A DNA stretch of 64,000 nt, taken from assembly GCA_030156255.1 (NCBI GenBank), contig JASGMV010000009.1:16288-80287 (forward strand). Direction: 5' to 3'. This document shows, in pieces, positions 43,713-52,049 of this stretch (position 1 is its first letter; each line of letters starts with the position of its first letter). A program made the translations under genes and the position numbers. The notes under the pieces were generated by a model, which had not been told where the DNA came from, did not search any database, and was given only the letters and a program-made list of their open reading frames with translations. This DNA is from Desulfovibrionales bacterium (GTDB taxonomy: Bacteria; Desulfobacterota; Desulfovibrionia; Desulfovibrionales; Desulfovibrionaceae).

Positions 43713-45290
43713 CTACCCAGCCTCCGGCCGGAGCAAGGGGAAAAGAATGACCTCGCGGATGGAAGGCGAGTCGGTAAGCAGCATCACCAAGCGGTCCACG
43801 CCCACGCCCTGTCCAGCGGCCGGGGGCATGCCGTACTCGAGCGCCCGCACGTAGTCTTCGTCCATGAAGTGGGCTTCCTCGTCTCCGGCCTCCTTTTCCT
43901 TGACCTGCTCCAGAAAGCGAAGCCGCTGGTCAACAGGGTCGTTGAGTTCGGAGAAGGCGTTGGACATCTCCCGGCCGCAGATGAACATCTCGAAGCGGTC
44001 GGTAATGTCCGGATTCTCGGAATTACGCCGGGAAAGCGGGGAAATGTCCGTAGGGTAATGATAGATGAAGTGCGGCTGGATCAGATTGGGCTCGACGAGA
44101 AGATCGAAGAGCTTGGCCTGGACCTTGCCCAGCTTCTCTCCGTCCACGACCTTTTCGCCTCGCGCCTTCACGATGGCCGCAGCCTTGTCGTAGTCTTCGT
44201 AGTCTTCCCGGGCGAGCCCGCCGATCTTCTCCAGGGACTCATGGAAGGCCATGCGGGTCCAAGCGCCGGGGCTCAAGTCGATGATCTCGCCCTGGTACTC
44301 CACTTTGGCGCTGCCCACGGCCGTCTCCGCCACCTGGGAGAACATGCGTTCGGTGAGGTCCATCAAATCAATATAGGTCGCATAGGCCCAGTAGAACTCG
44401 AGCATGGTGAACTCGGGATTGTGCCGAGTCGAAATACCTTCGTTGCGGAAATTCCGATTGATCTCGTAGACCTTCTCAAATCCTCCCACCAGAAGCCGCT
44501 TCAGGTACAACTCCGGGGCGATGCGCAAATAAAGCCGCATGTCCAGGGCGTTGTGGTAGGTAACGAAAGGCTTGGCCGTCGCGCCCCCGGGGATGGGCTG
44601 CATCATGGGAGTCTCGACCTCGACGAAACCTTCGTTGTCCAGAAAATTCCTCAGAGCCCGGACAACCTTGTTGCGAATCTCGAAAATCTGCTTGGTCCGG
44701 GGCGTGACGATGAGGTCCAGATACCGCTGGCGATACCGGGTCTCCACGTCCTTGAGTCCGTGATATTTCTCGGGCAACGGACGCATGGACTTGGTCAGCA
44801 GCTCGACCTTTTCGGCTCGCAGCGTCAGTTCGCCGGTCTTGGTGTAGAAGAGCCCGCCCTCTACGCCCACGATGTCGCCGACGTCGAACTTTTTGCACGT
44901 CTGATAGCGTTCGGAGCCCAGATCGTCCCGGGCCAGAAAGACCTGAATTTGATCCGTAGCGTCTTTCAGATGGAAAAAAGTGACCTTCCCGAAGGAGCGC
45001 CAGGACACAATGCGCCCAGCGAGGCTGAAAGACTCGTCCAAGGCCTCCAGGGCCTCGGCGTCCATTCCTTCGACCTTTTTGACCAGGTCGGCTACGTCGA
45101 TGCTCTTGCGGAAGTCGTTCGGGTACAGCTCAAGGCCGGCGTCGAGGAAGGAGCAAGCCTTGGCGACCCTGGTCTTGAGGACTTCGTTCAGCTCGTTATT
45201 CTCAAGAAAGGCCTCGAGCATAGGCTCGAACCGGCCGACATGCTCGGACTTGACTCCAAGCTTGATCTTTTTTTTCTTATCCCCGCTCAA
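43713..45290 (-). CDS. lysS: Lysyl-tRNA synthetase, class II
   Basis: Charges tRNA-Lys. 525 residues: OB-fold anticodon-binding domain (LAGRIVSWRSFGKVTFFHL) and class II catalytic core with motif 1 (FVEVETPMMQPIPGGATA), motif 2 (NRNFRNEGISTRHNPEFTML) and motif 3 (GVGVDRLVMLLTDS). The frame begins at TTG 45290 with a Lys-rich segment (GDKKKKIKLGVK) not usual in bacterial LysRS; ATG 45221 would remove it. Neither start has a strong ribosome site. It is the first gene of the lol-bam-lpx operon behind a good promoter at 45338-45366. Confidence 0.95.
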   Translation of the reverse strand: MSGDKKKKIKLGVKSEHVGRFEPMLEAFLENNELNEVLKTRVAKACSFLDAGLELYPNDFRKSIDVADLVKKVEGMDAEALEALDESFSLAGRIVSWRSFGKVTFFHLKDATDQIQVFLARDDLGSERYQTCKKFDVGDIVGVEGGLFYTKTGELTLRAEKVELLTKSMRPLPEKYHGLKDVETRYRQRYLDLIVTPRTKQIFEIRNKVVRALRNFLDNEGFVEVETPMMQPIPGGATAKPFVTYHNALDMRLYLRIAPELYLKRLLVGGFEKVYEINRNFRNEGISTRHNPEFTMLEFYWAYATYIDLMDLTERMFSQVAETAVGSAKVEYQGEIIDLSPGAWTRMAFHESLEKIGGLAREDYEDYDKAAAIVKARGEKVVDGEKLGKVQAKLFDLLVEPNLIQPHFIYHYPTDISPLSRRNSENPDITDRFEMFICGREMSNAFSELNDPVDQRLRFLEQVKEKEAGDEEAHFMDEDYVRALEYGMPPAAGQGVGVDRLVMLLTDSPSIREVILFPLLRPEAG

Positions 45291-45337
45291 AGCGATCTCA
45301 CTTTGGTGTTACAAAAACGCGCCAATAAAGACTCGCA

Positions 45338-45366
45338 TACCTATTCCAAATCCTTAGGCCCGTCAA
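45338..45366 (-). promoter_or_regulatory. Promoter of the lysS-lol-bam-lpx operon
   Basis: Minus strand TTGACG (45366-45361), exactly 17 bp, TAGGTA (45343-45338). Transcription would start near 45331, giving a leader of about 40 bases to TTG 45290 or 110 to ATG 45221. Confidence 0.65.
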
Positions 45367-45421
45367 GAAATCGAGGGTAATGGCGACCGCAGGGAAAAAT
45401 GAATATTGGCAAAAAAATGAG

Positions 45422-45451
45422 TTGACGACGTAAGCCTGTTTGGATTAGGAA
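45422..45451 (+). promoter_or_regulatory. Candidate promoter of tRNA-Asn
   Basis: TTGACG (45422-45427), then a 17-18 bp spacer to a weak -10 around 45445-45451 (TTAGGAA), about 25 bp before the tRNA 5' end at 45476. Confidence 0.45.
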
Positions 45452-45475
45452 TCTCCTTCTCGCACAGCGAGATAT

Positions 45476-45551
45476 TCCCCGGTAGCTCAATCGGCAGAGC
45501 GGGTGGCTGTTAACCACTAGGTTCGCGGTTCAAGTCCGTGCCGGGGAGCCA
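45476..45551 (+). tRNA. tRNA-Asn (GTT)
   Basis: 76-nt cloverleaf: acceptor TCCCCGG/CCGGGGA, D arm AGCTCAATCGGCAGAGC, anticodon loop CTGTTAA giving GTT, T arm with GTTCAAGTC, discriminator G and encoded CCA. Confidence 0.97.
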
Positions 45552-45586
45552 GAAATAAATCCGTCCTTGGGACGGTCAATCATTGT

Positions 45587-45627
45587 AGACAAAGGCCCTG
45601 GGCGGACAACGCCCGGGGCCTTTGTCT
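45587..45627 (+). terminator. Hairpin after tRNA-Asn
   Basis: An 18 bp stem pairs 45587-45604 with 45610-45627 (one T-G wobble), 5-base loop. The stem itself ends in TTTGTCT. It probably terminates the tRNA transcript. The remaining gap to 45874 holds the flavodoxin regulatory palindrome and no gene. Confidence 0.75.
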
Positions 45628-45769
45628 GTATCGCGCCCTGAGAACAATATCGTTGTCTTCAGCCGCATAACCGACGACGCGTCAACGGGCAGGCTGGTTC
45701 CTCAAGGGCGCGTTTTCGACGGTTGGGCGGAGCCGTCGCCGAAGATCGCCGTTTTTTCCTCCTTGTTGA

Positions 45770-46315
<546 letters not shown>

Positions 46316-46341
46316 TTAATGTGAGCCCATCCCATAGGCGT

Positions 46342-46386
46342 GGGACGCCGGGCCGCTTCTGACACGGAGGAGCGGTTCGGCGTCCC
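46342..46386 (+). terminator. Hairpin after flavodoxin
   Basis: A 16 bp stem, GGGACGCCGGGCCGCT (46342-46357) with AGCGGTTCGGCGTCCC (46371-46386), two G-T wobbles, 13-base loop. Only TAACG follows, so there is no T tract. Confidence 0.6.
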
Positions 46387-46599
46387 TAACGTTAGCGCCC
46401 TCGAAAAAATAAACCTTCCCCTGCCCCGCCGTGCTCCGCGCAACGCGGCCTTCCCAACAAGAACGGCCCGCGCAAGGTTTCGCCAGAGTTCCCAGCGCAG
46501 CCAATCCATACCCGCAACGAGCGTCCCCACGAGGGAGCCCTCTCTTCCGACGTGTTGCGCCGCTTCGCCGACGCCACGCAAACCGTACGTGCATTAAAA
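46387..46599. other. Intergenic stretch before the Anbu operon
   Basis: Part of a 404 bp gap. No gene was identified; short open frames on both strands lack ribosome sites. Regulatory elements at its right end (46600-46657) are listed separately. Confidence 0.5.
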
Positions 46600-46617
46600 T
46601 TATCATTTTCGTGATAA
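46600..46617. promoter_or_regulatory. Palindromic operator candidate, TTATCA-N6-TGATAA
   Basis: Two perfect 6 bp arms (46600-46605 and 46612-46617) centred about 24 bp upstream of the -35 element of the Anbu operon. The position suits an activator site. The binding protein is unknown. Confidence 0.45.
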
Positions 46618-46629
46618 CTGACCATATTC

Positions 46630-46657
46630 TTGACACTTAACCCATCAACATTATACA
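46630..46657 (+). promoter_or_regulatory. Sigma-70 promoter of the Anbu operon
   Basis: Perfect TTGACA (46630-46635), 16 bp, TATACA (46652-46657). The start site near 46664 leaves a leader of about 56 bases. Confidence 0.7.
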
Positions 46658-46719
46658 GATCAGTCACAATCACCAAATCCCAACCGGACCAAACGCCCGC
46701 CGCGTAATGGAGCTGCTCG

Positions 46720-48165
46720 ATGCAAACCGGTATGAATTTCTCCGAATATGATGTTGGCCCGTTTTACGATGAAATGTTTTTACCGGACAACACGGCCAGG
46801 CCGGGAACGGAGCTCCTCAAAGAACGCATAGAAACGCTTCGCCTCGGCGAGTTGGCGGCGCGGCAAACCGCGGCCGAGCAAGCTTTTTACGACCAGGGCG
46901 TCACGTTCACCGTCTACGGGCACGCCGACGGGACTGAAAAAATATTTCCCTTCGATATCCTTCCCCGCATCGTACCGGCCAATGAATGGAGCCTACTGGA
47001 GGCGGGACTCAAACAACGCATCACGGCTCTCAACCTGTTTATCCACGATGTCTACCACGAGCAGAAAATCATCAAGGACAAGGTGGTGCCGGGCGAACTG
47101 GTGTTCTCGGCCCAAGGATATTTCAAGGAATGCATGGGGCTGAATCCGCCCCTCGGGGTATGGTGCCATGTCACGGGATCGGACCTCATTCGTGACGACA
47201 AGGGCGTGTTCCACGTTCTGGAGGACAACCTGCGCTCGCCGTCCGGAGTCTCCTATGTGCTGGCCAACCGCGCCATCCTCAAGCGCACCTTTCCCATGGT
47301 CTTTTCCGCCTCCAAAGTGCGGCCCGTGGACGACTATCCCTCCCTGCTGCTGGACATGCTGCTGGCCATCTCGCCCCACCGCTACGGCCAGGCCTGCGTC
47401 GGGCTGCTCACCCCGGGGGTGTACAACTCGGCCTACTACGAGCATTCCTTCCTGGCGCAGCAGGCCGGCCTGGAACTGGTGGAGGGTCGGGACCTCGTGG
47501 TCCACGACGGTTTCGTGCAGATGCGCACCACCAGAGGCCTCAAGCGCGTGGACGTTCTCTACCGCCGGGTGGGAGAAGACTTTCTGGATCCCCTCGTCTT
47601 CCGGCCCGACTCCCTGCTCGGCGCGCCGGGACTCATGGAGGCCTATCGCAGAGGCGCCGTGGCGCTCGCCAACGCCCCGGGAACCGGCGTGGCCGACGAC
47701 AAGGTCATCTACGCCTACGTCCCGAAAATGATCCGCTATTACCTGGGGGAGGACGCCATCATCCCCAACGTGCCCACCTACCTGTGCCAGCGGGAGGACG
47801 ACTTGTCCTACGTCCTGGAAAACCTGGACAAGCTGGTGGTCAAAGCGGCCAACGAGTCCGGCGGCTACGGCATGCTGGTGGGCCCCCGCTCCACCAGGGA
47901 GCAGCAACGCGAATTCGCGCAGAGGATCAAGGACAAACCCCGAAACTACATGGCCCAGCCCACCATCGCCCTGTCCCGCGCTCCGGTCATCGTCGGCGAG
48001 CGCTTCGAAGGCCGCCACGTGGACCTGCGGCCCTACATTCTCTACGGCGAGGACATCAAGGTCCTCCCGGGCGGGTTGACCCGCGTGGCGCTGGTCAAGG
48101 ACTCTCTGGTCGTCAACTCATCCCAGGGCGGCGGCAGCAAGGACACCTGGGTCCTCTCCGACTAA
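46720..48165 (+). CDS. Circularly permuted ATP-grasp protein
   Basis: Predicted ATP-dependent carboxylate-amine ligase of the circularly permuted ATP-grasp family, thought to form peptide-like bonds on an unknown substrate. 481 residues from ATG 46720 (GGAG 7 bp upstream); ATG 46732 is an alternative. Conserved blocks include LRSPSGVSYVLANRA, LLTPGVYNSAYYEHSFLAQQ, the ATP-binding YVLENLDKLVVKAANESGGYG, and the C-terminal RPYILYGEDIKVLPGGLTRV. First gene of a four-gene run (ATP-grasp, alpha-E, Anbu, transglutaminase) known from comparative genomics, with 21 bp to the next gene. Confidence 0.92.
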   Translation: MQTGMNFSEYDVGPFYDEMFLPDNTARPGTELLKERIETLRLGELAARQTAAEQAFYDQGVTFTVYGHADGTEKIFPFDILPRIVPANEWSLLEAGLKQRITALNLFIHDVYHEQKIIKDKVVPGELVFSAQGYFKECMGLNPPLGVWCHVTGSDLIRDDKGVFHVLEDNLRSPSGVSYVLANRAILKRTFPMVFSASKVRPVDDYPSLLLDMLLAISPHRYGQACVGLLTPGVYNSAYYEHSFLAQQAGLELVEGRDLVVHDGFVQMRTTRGLKRVDVLYRRVGEDFLDPLVFRPDSLLGAPGLMEAYRRGAVALANAPGTGVADDKVIYAYVPKMIRYYLGEDAIIPNVPTYLCQREDDLSYVLENLDKLVVKAANESGGYGMLVGPRSTREQQREFAQRIKDKPRNYMAQPTIALSRAPVIVGERFEGRHVDLRPYILYGEDIKVLPGGLTRVALVKDSLVVNSSQGGGSKDTWVLSD

Positions 48166-48186
48166 CACGCCGCAAAGGAGCCGCAC

Positions 48187-49161
48187 ATGCTCAGCCGAGT
48201 CGCTGAATCCGTATATTGGATGAGCCGCTATCTCGAACGCGCGGAGAACACCGCCCGGTTTCTGGACGTGAACTGGAGGCTCATGCTCGATTCGCCTGCG
48301 CCGGAACAGGAGCAATGGCAACCGCTGGTCATGGTTTCCGGGGACCAACGCGCCTTTTTCAAAGCCTACGACGAGGCTTCGCGGGAAAACGTGGTCCACT
48401 TCCTGACCTTCGACGCCAACAACCCCAACTCCATCATCTCCTGCCTGATGAACGCCCGCGAGAACGCCAGATGCATACGGGAGATCATCCCCACGGAAAT
48501 GTGGGAGATCACCAACACCTTCTACCACGACATGGCGCAGGCGAGCCGCAGGCCCAACGACGTGGCGGACAACCCTTTCGATTTCTGCACCAACGTGAAG
48601 TCCAGGGGCCTGCTGTTGAGCGGCGTATCCGCCGACGCCATGGCCCATGACGAGGTATGGGACTTCTTCCGGATGGGAAAACTCCTGGAGCGGGCCGACA
48701 AGACTTCGCGTATCCTTGACGTCAAATACTTCACGCTACTGCCCAAGGATGCGGAAGTCGGCTCCACGTTGGACTACGTGCAGTGGACGGCCCTGCTCAA
48801 GGCCGCAAGCGGCCTGCAAGCCTACCGGCGCCGCGAAGGACGCATCTATCCGATCGCCATCGTCAAATTCCTCATGCTGGACCACGAATTTCCCCGCGCC
48901 GTGCTCTACTGCCTGGCCGAAGCCCAGGACCGTCTGCACGCTATCACCGGCAACCGCATCGGCCACTTCGGCAACCCCGCCGAAAAACAACTCGGCCTGC
49001 TGTGCTCCGAGCTTTCCTATCTTGCGGTGGAGGACATCTTCAGCCGGGGACTGCATGAATTCACCGACTCCCTGCAGGTCCGCATGAACAACGTGGACAA
49101 CGCGGTCTATGAGACCTTTTTCGCCACATATCCGGCTATTGACGCCGGATTGGAACAGTGA
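48187..49161 (+). CDS. Alpha-E domain protein
   Basis: 324-residue all-helical protein of the alpha-E (formerly DUF403) family, found almost always with circularly permuted ATP-grasp genes. The hallmark N terminus is MLSRVAESVYWMSRYLERAE; conserved Glu and Arg residues recur through the helices (NARENARCIREIIPTEMWEI, GKLLERADKTSRILDVKYF). AAGGAG stands 5 bp before ATG 48187. No enzyme activity is established; a partner or scaffold for the ATP-grasp ligase is inferred from constant linkage. Confidence 0.92.
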   Translation: MLSRVAESVYWMSRYLERAENTARFLDVNWRLMLDSPAPEQEQWQPLVMVSGDQRAFFKAYDEASRENVVHFLTFDANNPNSIISCLMNARENARCIREIIPTEMWEITNTFYHDMAQASRRPNDVADNPFDFCTNVKSRGLLLSGVSADAMAHDEVWDFFRMGKLLERADKTSRILDVKYFTLLPKDAEVGSTLDYVQWTALLKAASGLQAYRRREGRIYPIAIVKFLMLDHEFPRAVLYCLAEAQDRLHAITGNRIGHFGNPAEKQLGLLCSELSYLAVEDIFSRGLHEFTDSLQVRMNNVDNAVYETFFATYPAIDAGLEQ

Positions 49162-49172
49162 GACAAGACGCC

Positions 49173-49937
49173 ATGACATTCTGTCTCGGCATTACCGTGG
49201 AAGACGGCCTGGTGGGCATCGCCGACACCCGGATCATGTCCGGCAACGAACTGACCACCGCTCATAAACTCACCTCTTACACCAACGACAACGGGGCCAT
49301 GTTTATCATGACCTCGGGATTGCGCTCGGTGCGCGACAAGACCATCACCTACTTCGAGGAAGTGATGGCCGAGACCGAAGAACCGCCCAACCGGCTCTAC
49401 AAGGCGGTAAACGTCTACGCCGAACAATTGCGCCGCGTGGCCAAGGAGGACAAATCCTTCCTCGCCGACAGCGGACTCGACTTCAACATCCATACGCTGT
49501 TCGGCGGCCAGCTCACGGACGACTCCGAGCACAAGCTCTACCTGGTCTATCCGGAGGGCAACTGGGTGGAGATCACGTCCAGCGCGCCCTATCACATCAT
49601 CGGAGCCAGCGGTTACGGCAAGCCCGTGCTGGACAGGACGCTCAAGTACTCCGATTCCCTGCATTTCGCCTTGAAGGTGGGATGCCTGGCCTTCGACTCC
49701 ACCCGCATCAGCGCATCCGACGTGGATTTTCCCGTCGACGTCGTGGTCTACACCCCCAAAAACAGACAGCTCGTGGAGCACCGTTTCGAGAAGAACGAAA
49801 TTATCGAAATCTCGGAATGGTGGCAGGAGCACTTGCGCGACCTCGTGTACGAACTGCCTTCGGTGTGGGTGGAGAATATCGCCTCCAAACTCACCGAAGT
49901 CAGGCGAAAAGCGGACAGACGCCGGCCCGAGAAGTGA
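49173..49937 (+). CDS. anbu: Anbu, proteasome-like N-terminal nucleophile hydrolase
   Basis: Anbu ('ancestral beta subunit') is an Ntn-fold relative of HslV and the 20S proteasome. ATG 49173 is chosen rather than the frame start at 49158 because removal of Met exposes Thr1 (TFCLGITVEDG). Asp17 (IADTR) and Lys31 (TTAHKL) match the Thr-Asp-Lys catalytic set. At 254 residues it is larger than HslV (about 175), as is usual for Anbu. It starts 11 bp after the alpha-E stop and overlaps the transglutaminase-like gene by 4 bp, so the two are coupled. Substrates are unknown. Confidence 0.93.
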   Translation: MTFCLGITVEDGLVGIADTRIMSGNELTTAHKLTSYTNDNGAMFIMTSGLRSVRDKTITYFEEVMAETEEPPNRLYKAVNVYAEQLRRVAKEDKSFLADSGLDFNIHTLFGGQLTDDSEHKLYLVYPEGNWVEITSSAPYHIIGASGYGKPVLDRTLKYSDSLHFALKVGCLAFDSTRISASDVDFPVDVVVYTPKNRQLVEHRFEKNEIIEISEWWQEHLRDLVYELPSVWVENIASKLTEVRRKADRRRPEK

Positions 49938-50806
49938 TCTATCGCATCCGGCATCTGACGCGCTACGTTTATTCTCGGCCGGTGTTCGTGGAGCCCCAGC
50001 AGGTGCGCCTGCGGCCTCGATGCGGGCCGGGAGTGGGTTTGCTGGATTTCGACCTGCGCCTTGCTCCCGACCCCGCAGGAACGTCCTGGATCAAGGACGC
50101 CGCAGGCAACGACGCCCTCTCGGTCTGGTTCGACGGCCTGACGCCTTCCCTAGAAATCATGGTACGGGCCACGGTGCAAACAAGCGCGGTGAACCCTTTC
50201 GATTATCTGCCCGGCGCAGAGGCGAACGCCCCTCCTTTGGTCCTGAGCGAAAACGACAGGGAGCTTCTGGCCCCCTGCCTGCTCCAACGCCATCCGGCGC
50301 CGCCCGAAGGCGACGAACTGGACCGCGTCCTTGCAGCCTTGCCCGGCGGGAAGACTTCGGTTCAGGCCTGCGTTTTGTCCCTGAACCAGTGGATATTTGA
50401 GAACATCGCCAAAACCGTCCGGACCGAACCGGGCGTTCTGGCGCCGCTGGACTCGCTCCGGCGCGGCCGCGGCGCCTGCCGCGACCTCGCCGTGCTATTC
50501 ATGGAGGGAGTTCGGCGCATGGGCGTTCCGGCCAGATTCGTCAGCGGCTACCAGGAAGGCGACCCGGACAAGAAAGAACGCGACCTGCACGCCTGGGCCG
50601 AGGCCTACTTCCCCGGCGGCGGCTGGCGCGGATTCGACCCTACCCACGGCCTGGCCGCGGCGGACCGTCACATTCCCCTGGCCCACGGTCCCGCTCCCTC
50701 GGACGCCGCACCCCTGACCGGCGCCTTCCGCGGAACGAACGCCGCATCCCGCCTGGAGCACTCTATAGAAATCGCCGCCTCGAAGGAGAATCCGACGAAA
50801 CCGTAG
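49934..50806 (+). CDS. Transglutaminase-like cysteine protease
   Basis: 290 residues from GTG 49934. The N-terminal beta-rich domain typical of bacterial transglutaminase-like proteins (IYRIRHLTRYVYSRPVFVEP) precedes a papain-like core with the triad Cys182 (RGACRDLAVLFME), His219 (DLHAWAEAYFP) and Asp235 (RGFDPTHG). There is no signal peptide, so it acts in the cytoplasm. Last gene of the Anbu operon; probably cleaves or transfers the same peptide bonds that the ATP-grasp enzyme makes. The 200 bp after it show no gene or clear terminator. Confidence 0.93.
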   Translation: MIYRIRHLTRYVYSRPVFVEPQQVRLRPRCGPGVGLLDFDLRLAPDPAGTSWIKDAAGNDALSVWFDGLTPSLEIMVRATVQTSAVNPFDYLPGAEANAPPLVLSENDRELLAPCLLQRHPAPPEGDELDRVLAALPGGKTSVQACVLSLNQWIFENIAKTVRTEPGVLAPLDSLRRGRGACRDLAVLFMEGVRRMGVPARFVSGYQEGDPDKKERDLHAWAEAYFPGGGWRGFDPTHGLAAADRHIPLAHGPAPSDAAPLTGAFRGTNAASRLEHSIEIAASKENPTKP

Positions 50807-51006
50807 CGCACCCATCACGTCTTCAACGAAATTGCAACATCGCCAAAGACCTGGGCCGAACGGGCAAGCTCGCGGCGTTAAGGGACGTTACTCCAACACA
50901 TCCGGATTTATACTGGACCTGATCTTTCTTTAAGCGGTAGGGTATGGCCTTTGAAGGCGATCCATGATCGCTCCCACCGAATGAAAACCGCAACCCAAAA
51001 ACCGCC

Positions 51007-51945
51007 ATGAAGATCCTCACCCCCGAACAAACCGCGGAACTCTTGCCCTACGAACCGTTGGCCCAGGCCATCGCCGACATCCTCAAAACCATGCGCGCCG
51101 GGGAGGCCTCCGCTCCGGAGCGGCTGCATCAATCTTTGGAAGGCGGCGGAGTCCTGCTGGTCATGCCCGCCTCGGATCGCACCATGGCCGTCATCAAGAC
51201 GCTGAGCGTGCACGTAGCGAACGGTCAAATCGGACTGCCCGTGATCCAGGGCGAAGTTCTCGCGTTGAACGCCAAAAACGGCGAACGCCTGGGCCTGCTG
51301 GACGGCCAGGTGGTCACTTCTCGGCGCACCGCCGCCTTGAGTTTGCTGGCGGCCAAACACCTGAGCCCGCCGTCCCAACGCGAGCCGGTCATGCTGCTGT
51401 TCGGCGCCGGCGTCCAGGCGCAGGCGCACCTGGAGGCCTTCCGGCAGGAACTCGGCGTGCGCAAGGTCTACATCGTCACGCGGTCCGGAACGAGCGCCGA
51501 GCGCCTGGCGACCCAGGCCATATCCCGAGGGATGGACGCGACGGCCCTCCCCCCCTTGGGCGAAACACCCGAAAAAAATCTCAGAAACCTGCTGGCCGAG
51601 GCTCGCTACATCGTCATGGCCACCACCAGCACGGCCCCGCTTTTCTCGAACGAAACGGCCGAGGCCGTCCAGAACGACGCCTTCACGGCGGCTATCGGAG
51701 CCTTCAGCCCGGTCATGGCCGAGCTTCCCGCGGGCTTGCTGGCGAAAGGCCGAGTCTACGTGGACACCCTGGAGGCCACCCGCGCCGAAGCCGGCGACCT
51801 GATCCGGGCGGGCCAGGACTGGTCGCAGGTGACCGCCTTGGCCGACGCCCTGGACGCGCCCCGGCCTGAAGCAGGGCCGGTGGTGTTCAAAGCCGTGGGG
51901 CATGCGCTGTTCGACCTGGCCGCGGCGCGGCTGGCCTTCGGTTGA
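51007..51945 (+). CDS. Ornithine cyclodeaminase / mu-crystallin family protein
   Basis: NAD(P)-dependent enzyme of the OCD/mu-crystallin family. Members convert ornithine to proline, or reduce cyclic imino acids such as 1-piperideine-2-carboxylate. 312 residues with a Rossmann segment (VMLLFGAGVQAQAHLEAFRQ) and the substrate-side Lys/Arg region (MAVIKTLSVHVANG, TSRRTAALSLLAAKHLSP). ATG 51007 has only a weak ribosome site. It is a single gene ending at a strong terminator. The family does not fix the substrate, so the reaction is left open. Confidence 0.88.
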   Translation: MKILTPEQTAELLPYEPLAQAIADILKTMRAGEASAPERLHQSLEGGGVLLVMPASDRTMAVIKTLSVHVANGQIGLPVIQGEVLALNAKNGERLGLLDGQVVTSRRTAALSLLAAKHLSPPSQREPVMLLFGAGVQAQAHLEAFRQELGVRKVYIVTRSGTSAERLATQAISRGMDATALPPLGETPEKNLRNLLAEARYIVMATTSTAPLFSNETAEAVQNDAFTAAIGAFSPVMAELPAGLLAKGRVYVDTLEATRAEAGDLIRAGQDWSQVTALADALDAPRPEAGPVVFKAVGHALFDLAAARLAFG

Positions 51946-51975
51946 GACGGCGAACCCCGACCGTTTTTCCACCAG

Positions 51976-52010
51976 AAAAGGCCGACGCCCGTTGAAGACG
52001 CCGGCCTTTT
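51976..52010. terminator. Bidirectional terminator between OCD and the P-type ATPase gene
   Basis: AAAAGGCCG (51976-51984) pairs with CGGCCTTTT (52002-52010); A and T tracts flank the GC stem on both strands, suiting convergent genes. Confidence 0.85.
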
Positions 52011-52049
52011 CATTTGGTCCGCTTCGCGAACGCGCTCGAAATTTCGCGC

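Noticed and set aside
43869..45380. 503-codon plus-strand frame
   Set aside because: Complement of lysS, which carries class II synthetase motifs 1-3.
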